NCBI RefSeq assembly: GCF_025399895.1
Contig: NZ_JAODUA010000009.1
Coordinates: forward strand, 213,391-277,390
Direction: 5' to 3'
DNA length: 64,000 nt
DNA from: Streptomyces sp. ASQP_92
GTDB lineage: Bacteria > Actinomycetota > Actinomycetes > Streptomycetales > Streptomycetaceae
Under the pieces are notes generated by a model that ran no database searches, was not told the DNA's origin, and saw only the letters and a list, made by a program, of their open reading frames with translations. Every line of letters starts with the position of its first letter. Position 1 is the stretch's first letter. Made by a program: the position numbers and the translations under genes. Positions 35,597-44,222 of the stretch are shown piece after piece.

Positions 35597-36262
35597 ATGT
35601 CCCAGCGCACCTCGTCCCAGACCGTCCGCCCCTCCGCCGCCCGGCTGCGCGCCCTGGCGGTCTCCGTCGTCGCGACGGGAGCGGGGGCCGCCACGCTCCT
35701 CGGCGCGGGCGTCGCGGCGGCCGACGAGGCCAGCGCCCTGCCGCTCGCCGCGACCACCGTCACCACCAGCGCCGTCGCCGACCAGGCCAAGGCGCAGGGC
35801 AAGGCCGCGGCCACCGCGCGACAGGCCGCCGCGGCCAAGGCCGCCTCCTGGGTGCAGCCGGTCGCGCGCTACACGCTGAGCGCGAGCTTCGGTCTGGGCG
35901 GCTCGATGTGGTCGCACAAGCACTCCGGCCAGGACTTCGCCGTGCCCAGCGGCACCCCGGTCTCCGCCGCGCACTCCGGCACCGTCGTGAAGGCCGGCCC
36001 GGTCGGCGCCGGTGACGGCCCCGCGTACGGCAACGCGATCGTGATCCGGCACGCCGACCACACGTACTCGCAGTACGCCCACCTGTCCCACATCGGCGTA
36101 CGCGTCGGCCAGCGCGTGGCCACCGGCGAGCGGATCGCGCTGTCGGGCAACACCGGCAACTCCAGCGGCCCGCACCTGCACTTCGAGATCCGTACGACGC
36201 CGAACTACGGCTCGGCCGTCAACCCGGTGGCCTTCCTGCGGACGGTGGGCGTCACGGTCTGA
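35597..36262 (+). CDS. Secreted M23-family metallopeptidase
   Basis: 221 residues from the ATG at 35597 (MSQRTSSQTVRPS); in-frame codons extend further upstream, but this gives the best signal peptide (RALAVSVVATGAGAATLLGAGVAAADE, cleavage near residue 43). The LytM/M23 domain occupies ~95-215, with zinc-site motifs HSGQDFAVP (HxxxD-like) and GPHLHFEI (HLH). It cleaves peptidoglycan cross-links or stem peptides outside the membrane; substrate specificity is unknown. It is monocistronic, facing the TetR gene. Confidence 0.9.
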   Translation: MSQRTSSQTVRPSAARLRALAVSVVATGAGAATLLGAGVAAADEASALPLAATTVTTSAVADQAKAQGKAAATARQAAAAKAASWVQPVARYTLSASFGLGGSMWSHKHSGQDFAVPSGTPVSAAHSGTVVKAGPVGAGDGPAYGNAIVIRHADHTYSQYAHLSHIGVRVGQRVATGERIALSGNTGNSSGPHLHFEIRTTPNYGSAVNPVAFLRTVGVTV

Positions 36263-36295
36263 TCCGTTGGGCGCCGGATCCGATTGGTGCGCGCC

Positions 36296-36859
36296 CTAGG
36301 CGCGCGAGTTGTGATGGGCCTGGGTCACCAGGTCACTGGCGACTTCGAGGACGCTCAGGCGCTTCTCCTCGGGGCCGCCCTCCATGTCCTTGAGGACGAA
36401 CATCCCGGCGTGCATCGAGAACAGCGCCGTGAAGCAGCGGATCTGGTCGGCCATGGTGGCCTCCGGGTCCTTCAGCAGGTCGACCATCGCGTGCATCCGC
36501 TCCTTGAACATCTCGCCGATGCTCAGCTCGCGCATGGTCGCCTGGTTCTCCTGCATGAACCGGAACAGCGGCTCGGCCCCGAAGAGGGCCTCGCTGTAGC
36601 GGCGCATGATCTCCAGTTTGACGTCGAGGGTGTGCGGCTGGGTGCGCCCCCACTCGATCACCTCGTCCATGGGCCTCGTGAGGTCCTGGAAGAGGCTGAT
36701 GATGATGTCTTCCTTGGTCTTGAAGTGGTAGTAGAGCGCGGCCTTGGTGACCTCCAGCCGCTCCGCGATCTCGCGCAGCGAGGTCTTCTCGTACCCCTGC
36801 TCGCCGAAGAGCTCCAGGGCGACGTCCTGGATCCGCTGGCGGGTGTTTCCTCTGGCCAT
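36296..36859 (-). CDS. TetR-family repressor of the adjacent MFS exporter
   Basis: 187 residues, ATG at 36859 with GGGAGAG upstream. N-terminal TetR HTH (RQRIQDVALELFGEQGYEKTSLREIAERLEVTKAALYYHFKTKEDI), then an all-helical ligand domain. It is transcribed away from the MFS gene across a 173-bp region holding two ACTTG-type palindromes, the classic arrangement of a local repressor that is released by the transported drug. The ligand is unknown. Confidence 0.92.
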   Translation of the reverse strand: MARGNTRQRIQDVALELFGEQGYEKTSLREIAERLEVTKAALYYHFKTKEDIIISLFQDLTRPMDEVIEWGRTQPHTLDVKLEIMRRYSEALFGAEPLFRFMQENQATMRELSIGEMFKERMHAMVDLLKDPEATMADQIRCFTALFSMHAGMFVLKDMEGGPEEKRLSVLEVASDLVTQAHHNSRA

Positions 36860-36918
36860 GCCTGCTCTCCCGAATGCGTACGGGCGCCGTCCCCCGGCGC
36901 CCGTGCCGTTTGTCATTT

Positions 36919-36991
36919 ACTTACTTGACGCCCGGCAAGTTGGGGTCTACCTTCCCCAGTGTAGTGGTAACTAGCCGGGCGACAAGTAAGT
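36919..36991. promoter_or_regulatory. Twin operators between tetR and MFS genes
   Basis: ACTTG-N8-CAAGT at 36923-36940 and ACTAG-N8-CAAGT at 36970-36987 have centres 47 bp apart. The flanks form an 18-nt inverted repeat (36919-36936 with 36974-36991, one mismatch). They cover the divergent promoter region, so binding by the TetR protein could repress both genes. Confidence 0.7.
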
Positions 36992-37032
36992 AGCTCTCCC
37001 GGCGGACGTCAGGCTTCAGGGAGTTGGGGACG

Positions 37033-38625
37033 ATGGCTACGGGGATACCGGACGAGAAGGCAGTGGATGCGGAGGTGACCGACGCGCCGCAGCCACGCAG
37101 CGTGCGGGTCGTGCTCCTCGCCCTCATGATCGCGATGCTGCTCGCCATGCTCGACAACATGATCGTGAACACGGCGATGCCGACGATCGTGGGCGAGCTC
37201 GGCGGACTCGAGCACCTGTCCTGGGTGGTCACCGCCTACACCCTGGCCACCGCCGCCTCCACCCCGATCTGGGGCAAGCTCGGCGACATGTACGGGCGCA
37301 AGGGCGCCTTCCTCACCTCCATCGCGATCTTCCTGCTCGGCTCCGCGCTCAGCGGCATGGCGCAGGACATGAGCCAGCTCATCGGCTTCCGCGCGATCCA
37401 GGGCCTGGGCGCGGGCGGCCTCATGGTCGGCGTCATGGCGATCATCGGTGACCTCATTCCGCCCCGCGAGCGCGGCAAGTACCAGGGCATGATGGCCGGC
37501 GTCATGGCGCTCGCCATGATCGGCGGACCGCTGGTCGGCGGCGCCATCACCGACCACCTCGGCTGGCGCTGGACGTTCTACATCAACCTCCCGCTCGGCG
37601 CGGTCGCGCTGGCCATGGTCACCGCCGTCCTGCACTTGCCCAAGAAGCGGGCGCGCGGCCGGATCGACTACCTCGGCACCATCCTGCTGACCGTGGGCAT
37701 CACCTCGATCGTCCTGGTCACCACCTGGGGCGGCTCGCAGTACGCCTGGGGCTCCGCGATCATCATGGAGCTCATCGCACTCGGCGTCGTCGCCGTCGTC
37801 GGCTTCCTCTTCGTCGAGACCAAGGCCGCCGAGCCGATCCTGCCGCTGCACATCTTCCGCAACCGCAACTTCTCGCTCATGTCCGGGATCGGCTTCCTCA
37901 CCGGCTTCGTGATGTTCGGCGCGATGCTGTTCCTGCCGCTGTACCAGCAGTCCGTGCAGGGCGCCTCCGCCACCAACTCCGGCCTGCTGCTCCTGCCGAT
38001 GCTGCTCTCGATGATGGCCGTCTCGCTGATCGCGGGCCGCGTCACCACCAGCAGCGGCAAGTACAAGATCTTCCCGATCCTGGGCGGCGCGCTCGTCGTG
38101 GTGGGCCTGTTCCTCCTCTCCACGATGGACGTCACCACGACCCGGTTCATGTCCGGCGTCTACATGGCGGTGCTCGGCGCGGGCATGGGCTTCCTGATGC
38201 AGATCACGATGCTGGTCGCGCAGAACAGCGTCGAGATGAAGGACATGGGCGTCGCCTCGTCCTCCACGACCCTCTTCCGTACGCTCGGCTCGTCCTTCGG
38301 CGTCTCGATCATGGGCGCGATCTTCACCAACCGGGTCGGCGACGAGATGGTGCGCCGGCTCGGGGCGGGCGCGGGCAAGCTGGGCTCGGCCCAGCTCGAC
38401 CACGCGAGCCTGCTGAAGCTGCCGGCGCCGGTGCGCGAGGCGTACCAGTACGCCGTCTCCTCCGGTACGCACGGAACGTTCCTGGTCGGCTCGATCATCG
38501 CGGTGGCCATGTTCGTGGCGGCCCTCTTCGTGAAGGAGGTCCCGCTGCGGGGCGCCGCGCCGGCCCCCGAGCCCGAGCGGGACGGGGCGCCGGTGGCTCC
38601 GCCGGTCACCGAGTCGGTGTCGTAG
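37033..38625 (+). CDS. MFS multidrug exporter, DHA2 (14-TMS EmrB/QacA) type
   Basis: 530 residues, ATG at 37033 with AGGGAG upstream (a TTG at 37024 is also in frame). About fourteen hydrophobic helices. Motif A GKLGDMYGRKGAF and the acidic motif D-like LDNMIVNTAMPTIVGELGG in TM1 are typical of proton-drug antiporters. Control by the divergent TetR gene suggests inducible efflux of a toxic compound. The substrate cannot be predicted. The 177 bp after the stop contain nothing recognised. Confidence 0.92.
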   Translation: MATGIPDEKAVDAEVTDAPQPRSVRVVLLALMIAMLLAMLDNMIVNTAMPTIVGELGGLEHLSWVVTAYTLATAASTPIWGKLGDMYGRKGAFLTSIAIFLLGSALSGMAQDMSQLIGFRAIQGLGAGGLMVGVMAIIGDLIPPRERGKYQGMMAGVMALAMIGGPLVGGAITDHLGWRWTFYINLPLGAVALAMVTAVLHLPKKRARGRIDYLGTILLTVGITSIVLVTTWGGSQYAWGSAIIMELIALGVVAVVGFLFVETKAAEPILPLHIFRNRNFSLMSGIGFLTGFVMFGAMLFLPLYQQSVQGASATNSGLLLLPMLLSMMAVSLIAGRVTTSSGKYKIFPILGGALVVVGLFLLSTMDVTTTRFMSGVYMAVLGAGMGFLMQITMLVAQNSVEMKDMGVASSSTTLFRTLGSSFGVSIMGAIFTNRVGDEMVRRLGAGAGKLGSAQLDHASLLKLPAPVREAYQYAVSSGTHGTFLVGSIIAVAMFVAALFVKEVPLRGAAPAPEPERDGAPVAPPVTESVS

Positions 38626-38802
38626 GGATTTCCCGCCCGCCCGCCTTCGCAGGGGGCCGGAGGCCCGGCCCCCTGGGGCCCGCGGCCCCCGGCCCCCTGT
38701 GCGTCCGTCCGGCCCGCATCGCCGACGGCACATCGTCAACAGCCTTGCCGTGACCGGCCGTTGGCGTTCCTCGTTCGCGTGACGGGAGACGCCGGGCACC
38801 CC

Positions 38803-40134
38803 CTACGCCTGCACCGCACCCGCCCCCGGCGGCTGCGCCGGGAAGCTGCCCGTGTTGGTGGGGGCGTGCTCGGGGAGCCAGAGCACGGCGATCGCCCCGC
38901 CGGTGCCGGCCGCGTTGGGCGAGCCCTCGGGGGCCGCGTTGCGGAAGGTGAGGCGGGCGCCCAGCACCTTCGCCTGGCCCGCGGCGATCGTGAGACCCAG
39001 TCCGTGCCCATTGCCCGACCGGTCGCTCGACCCGGTACGGAACCGGCTCGGCCCGTCGCGCAGCAGCGCCTCCGGGAACCCGGCCCCGTGGTCGCGGACC
39101 CGTACCACCCGGCCCTCGACGGTGACCTCCACCGGACCCCCGCCGTGCTTGGCGGCGTTGCCCAGCAGATTGCCCAGGATGCGCTCCAGGCGGCGCGGGT
39201 CGGTGCTGACCCACGACTCGTGGACGACCCGCACCTTCACCTCGGGGTCGAACGCGGTGACCCGGCGGCTCACGAACTCGCCGAGCGCGATGTCCTGGAG
39301 CTCGGCCCGCTCGGAGGCGCTGTCCAGGCGGGCGACCTCCAGGACGTCCTCCACCAGCGTGCGCATGGCCTGCGCCCGGTTGCGCACCAGCTCGGTGGGG
39401 CGGCCCGGAGGCAGGAGTTCGGCGGCGGTGAGCAGCCCCGTGACCGGGGTGCGCAGCTCGTGCGCGATGTCCGCGGTGACCCGGCGCTCGGCCTCGATGC
39501 GCTCCTGGAGCGCGTCGGTGAGCGCGTCCACCGCGCGGGCGAGCTCGTCGGTCTCGTCGCGTACGACACCGCCGATGGCGTCCCGCACCCGTACGTCCGT
39601 GTTGCCCTCGGCGACCCTGCCCGCCGCGTCGGCCGCCTTGCGGAGCCTGCGGGAGATCTGGCCGCCGATGAGGATGCCGAGCGCGCAGCCGCCGAAGACG
39701 ACCGCCACCGAGCCGATGACCAGGGCGCGGTCGAGGTCCGCCATCACATTGGAGCTGCGGTCGGTGAAGGTGGAGTGCAGCGACAGGACGTCGCCGTTGC
39801 CGACGGGCACCGCGGCCCAGATGTCGGGCGGCCCGCTGTCGCGCTCCTGCACCGAGGAGACCTTGCGCCCTTGCAGCGCCTTGGACTTGAGGGCGCCCGG
39901 CAGCGCGGGATCGTTCAGCTTGGTGCCGAAGCGGACCCGCTTGTTGCTCGTCTCGTAGTAGTTCTGCGCGAAGTTGAGCCGCTCCATCTGCACTTCGCGG
40001 GCGTTGTCGAGCATCGAGACGCGGGCCGCGTTGTGCACCACGAGGCTCAGCGCCATCACGGTGAGCGCGCCCACCGCCGTGATCGCGATACTGATCTTCC
40101 AGCGGACGCCGGTCCGCAGCACGGGGCGCCTCAC
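38803..40134 (-). CDS. cseC: CseC-type sensor histidine kinase (envelope stress)
   Basis: 443 residues, GTG at 40134, 7 nt after cseB. TM helix ~16-35, extracytoplasmic sensor ~36-135, TM helix ~137-160, HAMP, HisKA with VTADIAHELRTPVTGLL (phosphoacceptor His), and HATPase_c (GNLLGNAAKHGG; DHGAGF; GHGLGLTI). In S. coelicolor the CseC/CseB pair switches on sigE when cell-wall damage (e.g. by lysozyme or glycopeptides) is sensed. The gene context sigE-cseA-cseB-cseC supports the assignment. Confidence 0.93.
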   Translation of the reverse strand: MRRPVLRTGVRWKISIAITAVGALTVMALSLVVHNAARVSMLDNAREVQMERLNFAQNYYETSNKRVRFGTKLNDPALPGALKSKALQGRKVSSVQERDSGPPDIWAAVPVGNGDVLSLHSTFTDRSSNVMADLDRALVIGSVAVVFGGCALGILIGGQISRRLRKAADAAGRVAEGNTDVRVRDAIGGVVRDETDELARAVDALTDALQERIEAERRVTADIAHELRTPVTGLLTAAELLPPGRPTELVRNRAQAMRTLVEDVLEVARLDSASERAELQDIALGEFVSRRVTAFDPEVKVRVVHESWVSTDPRRLERILGNLLGNAAKHGGGPVEVTVEGRVVRVRDHGAGFPEALLRDGPSRFRTGSSDRSGNGHGLGLTIAAGQAKVLGARLTFRNAAPEGSPNAAGTGGAIAVLWLPEHAPTNTGSFPAQPPGAGAVQA

Positions 40135-40141
40135 TGGCCCA

Positions 40142-40846
40142 TCACGCCTTCAGTTTGTAGCCGAAGCCACGGACGGTCTCGATCCGGTCCTGCCCGATCT
40201 TGGTGCGCAGCCGCTGCACATGCACGTCCACCACCCGGGTGTCGCCGCCCCAGCCGTAGTCCCAGACCCGCTCCAGGAGTTTGTCGCGGGACAGCACCGT
40301 GCCGGGGGCCGAGGAGAACTCGAGGAGCAGCCGCATCTCGGTGGGGGTCAGCGCGACGGTCTCGCCGCCCTTGGTGACCTCCATGCCCTCGGTGTCGATC
40401 TCGATGTCGCCGAACGCGAGGACCCCGCTCCCCGAGGCGTCCTCGGGCGGCTCGGCGGCGGCGCCGGGGCCGCCCGCGTGCCCGAAGCGGCGCAGCACGG
40501 CGCGGATCCGGGCGACCAGGACGGCACCGTCGAACGGCTTGGTGACGTAGTCGTCCGCGCCGGCCTCCAGGCCGAGGACGACGTCGATGGAGTCGGCGCG
40601 CGCGGACAGCATGATGACCGGCACGGTCGACTCGTCGCGGATGCGGCGGCACAGGCTCACGCCGTCCAGGCCCGGCAGCATCACGTCGAGCAGGGCGATG
40701 TCGGGCCGGTCCGCGCGGAACGCTTCCAGGCCGGAAAGCCCGTCGGGCATGGCGGTCACGGTGAAGCCGTCCCGCTCCAGGGCGAGCTGGGTGGCTTCAC
40801 GGATCACGTCGTCGTCCTCGACGAACAGAACATGGGTCTCGGCCAT
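40142..40846 (-). CDS. cseB: CseB response regulator (OmpR family)
   Basis: 234 residues, ATG at 40846. Receiver with Asp54 (ALLDVMLPGLDG), acidic residues VEDDD, and Lys in DDYVTKPF. The C-terminal winged helix (GDIEIDTEGMEVTKGGETVALTPTEMRLLLEFSS; WGGDTRVVDVHVQRLRTKIG) is of OmpR type. A Gly/Ala/Pro-rich linker joins them. It activates the sigE promoter in the known system. A 149-bp gap separates it from cseA. Confidence 0.95.
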   Translation of the reverse strand: MAETHVLFVEDDDVIREATQLALERDGFTVTAMPDGLSGLEAFRADRPDIALLDVMLPGLDGVSLCRRIRDESTVPVIMLSARADSIDVVLGLEAGADDYVTKPFDGAVLVARIRAVLRRFGHAGGPGAAAEPPEDASGSGVLAFGDIEIDTEGMEVTKGGETVALTPTEMRLLLEFSSAPGTVLSRDKLLERVWDYGWGGDTRVVDVHVQRLRTKIGQDRIETVRGFGYKLKA

Positions 40847-40995
40847 CGCGCTGCTCTCTCAGTTCTCCGGCGGTCTCTTGCGGCGCCCGGCGGCCGTGCC
40901 GCGGTCCGTGGCGCCGGTGCGGCTCGTCGGTGTGCTGGGCGCGGTACCAGTCTGCGGCATCCCCACGGCGCGGCTCACCGACGCGGGCGGCGCGG

Positions 40996-41658
40996 TCAGG
41001 GAGTGGTGGGCGCGGGGGCGCTGGTCCCACTGCCGTCGACGGCCTTGCTGTAGTCGTTCTCCACCTGGTCCTGCTGCGCGAACTTGCCGGTCGCGCCGCC
41101 CGACCAGCGATACGTCGTCACGACCTCGCTCGACGCGAAGGCCGGCTTGTCGCCGGGCGCGTACATCTGCCGCGTCACCACCAGATCGCCCCGGTCGATC
41201 TCGGCGTACACGGGCGTCTCCTCGGCGGTGAAGACGTTGTCGTACGAGGCGCCGGACGCGCGGTACACATAGGCGCCGAGGCCCACGGCGTCGGCGCAGT
41301 TCATGACGTTCACGACGACGTCCTGGCCGGTCGTGCCGGTCAGGTGCCCGTACGTCACGTCGATGGGGTACTCGTCCTTGGTGCAGGGTTTGAGCTGGGC
41401 CTTGACCCGGGCGCTGACCTTCGGGTCGCCCTTGAGCAGCCGCACCGGGTCGACCTTGGCGAAGGGTGCCTGGGTGGACGCGCTCGGCGACGGCGTGGCG
41501 TGGGCGACCTTGTCGGCGGGCGGTGCCACGCCCTCGTCCCGGGTGCCGGTGCCGCCCGTGGAGCAACCGGTCATGAACAGCCCGAGGGCGGAGATCCCGG
41601 CCAGTGCCGTGGTCCCCGCCGTCACCGCGCTCCCCCTGTGCCTGGTCAGGCCGCGCAC
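40996..41658 (-). CDS. cseA: CseA lipoprotein, negative modulator of the SigE response
   Basis: 220 residues from the GTG at 41658, preceded by GGGAGCG. Lipobox MTGC (Cys32) follows a hydrophobic signal segment, then a Pro/Ser/Thr linker and a ~160-residue extracytoplasmic domain with two Cys (KPCTKDEYPID; VVNVMNCADAVG). In S. coelicolor CseA is an external lipoprotein that dampens sigE expression. The start overlaps the sigE 3' end by 13 bp, coupling translation. No domain beyond this family is recognised. Confidence 0.88.
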   Translation of the reverse strand: MRGLTRHRGSAVTAGTTALAGISALGLFMTGCSTGGTGTRDEGVAPPADKVAHATPSPSASTQAPFAKVDPVRLLKGDPKVSARVKAQLKPCTKDEYPIDVTYGHLTGTTGQDVVVNVMNCADAVGLGAYVYRASGASYDNVFTAEETPVYAEIDRGDLVVTRQMYAPGDKPAFASSEVVTTYRWSGGATGKFAQQDQVENDYSKAVDGSGTSAPAPTTP

Positions 41659-42203
41659 CGCTCCCGCCCCTTTACGTCGCCCGCGTTGCCGTGCTCCAGC
41701 GCGCGGAAGTCCAGCTCGCGGCTCTCCAGCTCCTGGCGGAGCCGGGCCAGCGCCCGGTGCAGCGTGCTCTTCACGGTGCCGGCCGACATGCCCAGGGCCG
41801 CGGCCGTCTCCTCGGTGCTCATCTGCTCCCAGTGTCGCAGCACGACCACGCTGCGCTGCTTGGGGGCGAGCACCTTGAGGACGTCCATCAGCAGGGCGCG
41901 GTCGGCGCGCTGCTCGGAGCCGTCCTCGACGCGGGCGTCGGGAAGCTGCTCGGTGGGCACCTCTTCGAGCTTGCGGGCGCGCCACCACTCGGTCCGCGTG
42001 TTGATCATGACGCGGCGCAGGTAGGCGTCGGCCAGCGTCTTGTCGGCGATGCCGTCCCAGCGGCCGTAGGTGCGGGCCAGCGCGGTCTGGAGCAGGTCCT
42101 GCGCGTCCACGGGGTCCGGAACGAGCCGCCGGGCACTGCGCAGCAGCGCGTCCTGCCGGGTGCGTACGTACTCCTCGAACTCAAGCACCTCGCCCTGCGC
42201 CAT
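41646..42203 (-). CDS. sigE: ECF sigma factor SigE
   Basis: 185 residues, ATG at 42203 (a TTG two codons earlier is in frame). Sigma region 2 (EEYVRTRQDALLRSARRLVPDPVDAQDLLQTALARTYGRW; LADAYLRRVMINTRTEWWR) and region 4 (LKVLAPKQRSVVVLRHWEQMSTEETAAALGMSAGTVKSTLHRALARLRQEL). No anti-sigma gene is adjacent: activity is set by transcription through CseBC. It directs envelope-maintenance genes. The promoter must lie in the 242 bp before the start. Confidence 0.95.
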   Translation of the reverse strand: MAQGEVLEFEEYVRTRQDALLRSARRLVPDPVDAQDLLQTALARTYGRWDGIADKTLADAYLRRVMINTRTEWWRARKLEEVPTEQLPDARVEDGSEQRADRALLMDVLKVLAPKQRSVVVLRHWEQMSTEETAAALGMSAGTVKSTLHRALARLRQELESRELDFRALEHGNAGDVKGRERCAA

Positions 42204-42445
42204 ACCCAACCGCCTCCGTCATCCCCGTGAGCTGGTCCCGCTCGTCCTGCTGGTCGCTTACGTGAATGAACCTACGGAGCGCTTGTCACGGGCCTGTGCG
42301 GAGGAGCCGTCGGGAGGCGCACGGTGAGCCATCGGTTGTGTAACAGCCGAGGTTTACCGCCGTTTTCCAGGGGTAACGGCTCCCTTTCGGGCGTTACGGA
42401 CACAGTCGGACGCCCTGCGGCCGCGGGGGTGGCGCCGGTCCGAGC
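42204..42445 (-). promoter_or_regulatory. sigE upstream region with a stem-loop
   Basis: GTAACG (42373-42378) and CGTTAC (42392-42397) are inverted around 13 bases that can themselves form a CCC-GAAA-GGG hairpin on the - strand. It sits just after mutY and ~170 bp before sigE, so it could be a mutY terminator or part of the CseB-controlled region. A related GGTTTACC lies nearby at about 42350. Which role is right is open. Confidence 0.4.
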
Positions 42446-43378
42446 TCAGGACTGGGGGAGCCGGTAGCGGCCGCCGTCGAGCGGTTCGACCAGACCGTCG
42501 GAGACCAGGCCGTCCAGCGCCCTGGCCCGCTGCACCGGCTCGTGCCAGGCCGCGTCGAGCGCCGACTGCGGTACGGATCCGGTGGCGTCCCGCAGCACCG
42601 CGAGGAGCCGGCCGCGCACCTGCCGGTCGGTGCCCGCGTAGGTCTGGCCGCGCCGCGCCGGGCCCTGGTGCGCGGGCTTGCCGGCCAGCCGCCAGGCGCA
42701 CTGCGCGGCGATCGGACAGCGCCCGCACGTCTCGTTCTTGGCCGTGCAGACCAGCGCGCCGAGCTCCATGGACGCGGCCGCCCAGCGCGCGGCGGTGACC
42801 TCGTCCTCGGGCAGCAGCGCCCGCGCCAGGCGCCGCTCGGCGGCGGTGGTCGCGGTCGGCGGGTACTGGACGCCGGTCACGGCCCGCGCGAAGACCCGGC
42901 GGACGTTGGTGTCGAGGACGGCGTGACGCTGCCCGTAGGCGAACGAGGCGACCGCGGCCGCCGTGTACTCACCGATGCCGGGCAGCGCGAGAAGCTGCCC
43001 GTGGTCGGCCGGTACGTCGCCGCCGTGGCGTTCCGTTATGGCGAGCGCGGCGCCGTGCAGCCGCAGCGCGCGGCGCGGGTAGCCGAGGCGGCCCCAGGCG
43101 CGGACCGCCTCGCCGGGCGCGTCGGCCGCCAGGTCGGCCGGGCGCGGCCAGCGGGCCAGCCACTGCTCGTACACCGGGAGCACCCGGCTGACCGGGGTCT
43201 GCTGAAGCATGAACTCGCTGACCATCACGCCCCAGGCGCCCGCCTCGGGGCGCCGCCAGGGCAGGTCGCGGGCGTGTTCGCCGAACCATCCGATGACGGA
43301 TTCGTGGAGGACGGCGGGCCGGGTCGTCTCGTTCGTCTCGTTCGTGGGCACGGTGGGCATCGTCGGCAGAATGTTCAT
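42446..43378 (-). CDS. mutY: A/G-specific adenine glycosylase
   Basis: 310 residues, ATG at 43378. HhH-GPD glycosylase with Glu55 (VSEFMLQQT) and Asp156 (AVLDTNVRRVF) as catalytic acids, the HhH loop LPGIGEYTAAAV, and a 4Fe-4S cluster at Cys211/218/221/227 (C-x6-C-x2-C-x5-C). It removes A opposite 8-oxoG. It ends ~60 residues after the usual cluster region and lacks a full MutT-like C-terminal domain, a shortened form seen in actinobacteria. The N-terminal ~20 residues are Thr/Asn-rich and non-conserved. Confidence 0.93.
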   Translation of the reverse strand: MNILPTMPTVPTNETNETTRPAVLHESVIGWFGEHARDLPWRRPEAGAWGVMVSEFMLQQTPVSRVLPVYEQWLARWPRPADLAADAPGEAVRAWGRLGYPRRALRLHGAALAITERHGGDVPADHGQLLALPGIGEYTAAAVASFAYGQRHAVLDTNVRRVFARAVTGVQYPPTATTAAERRLARALLPEDEVTAARWAAASMELGALVCTAKNETCGRCPIAAQCAWRLAGKPAHQGPARRGQTYAGTDRQVRGRLLAVLRDATGSVPQSALDAAWHEPVQRARALDGLVSDGLVEPLDGGRYRLPQS

Positions 43379-43430
43379 CGCAGAGCCGATCCTGGCATGT
43401 TCGGGTCCGAAGGGGGGCGCGCGGCGGGTC

Positions 43431-44057
43431 TCAGCGGCGTGCGTGCTGCCTGGCGTGCATGCGCGCGCCGGGCCCGGTGAACCAGGCGACCGGCGCGATG
43501 TCGCTGGTACGCATCGACTCGGCAAGCGCCCGCACCGGGCGGGTGCCCGCCTTGACGACGATCAGCGCGATCACGGTGCCGAGCACCAGGCCGACCGCCA
43601 CGTCGTGCGGGTAGTGCACGCCGACGAAGACCCGCGAGAAGGCCATCGCCAGAGCCATCGGCACGGTGATCATCCAGATCCGCGACCAGGCCAGCGCGAG
43701 CGCGACGGCCGCGGCGCCCGCGATCGTGGCGTGGTTGGAGGGGAACGACCAGTCGCCGTTGACCGGGCAGGCGATCAGCGAGGTCGCCGCGCCCGCCACC
43801 GCCCGGCAGGGCCGCTCCTCGTCGATCAGCGACTTCATCACCTCGCTGCACAGGTAGGCGGCCGCCGTCGCGAGGGGCGCGAGCAGGGCCAGGGCGAACG
43901 ACGTCGTGTCCCGGCGGCGCGCCCGCCACCAGGCGCAGACGAACAGCACGCCGAACAGCAGGAGTCCGAGCTCCGTCCAGACCTCGACGAAGCTCTGCAC
44001 CCAGGACGGCATGTCGTGGGCGAAGTCGGTGATGTTGCGGTAGAGCTCACTATCCAT
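43431..44057 (-). CDS. PAP2-family membrane phosphatase
   Basis: 208 residues, ATG at 44057. About five helices with the three PAP2 motifs: KSLIDEERPCR (K-x6-RP), PSNHA (PSGH-like, Asn replacing Gly) and SRVFVGVHYPHDVAVG (SR-x5-H-x3-D). It dephosphorylates lipid phosphates such as undecaprenyl-pyrophosphate or phosphatidate at the outer membrane face. A role in carrier recycling would suit its position near envelope-stress genes, but the substrate is unproven. Confidence 0.88.
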   Translation of the reverse strand: MDSELYRNITDFAHDMPSWVQSFVEVWTELGLLLFGVLFVCAWWRARRRDTTSFALALLAPLATAAAYLCSEVMKSLIDEERPCRAVAGAATSLIACPVNGDWSFPSNHATIAGAAAVALALAWSRIWMITVPMALAMAFSRVFVGVHYPHDVAVGLVLGTVIALIVVKAGTRPVRALAESMRTSDIAPVAWFTGPGARMHARQHARR

Positions 44058-44222
44058 GGTGACGGACAGTATGAATGATGAAGGGCCGGTGACCACGAGT
44101 CGCCCGGAAGGCGGCGCCCAGGTTGCGGAGTGATGCGCTCCGGAATGATGATCCGCAAAACTTCGCCGGAGTGGCGGCGGGTGGGGCGGGAGTTGGCGCC
44201 GATCTCTCGTAAGGTTCGGTGC

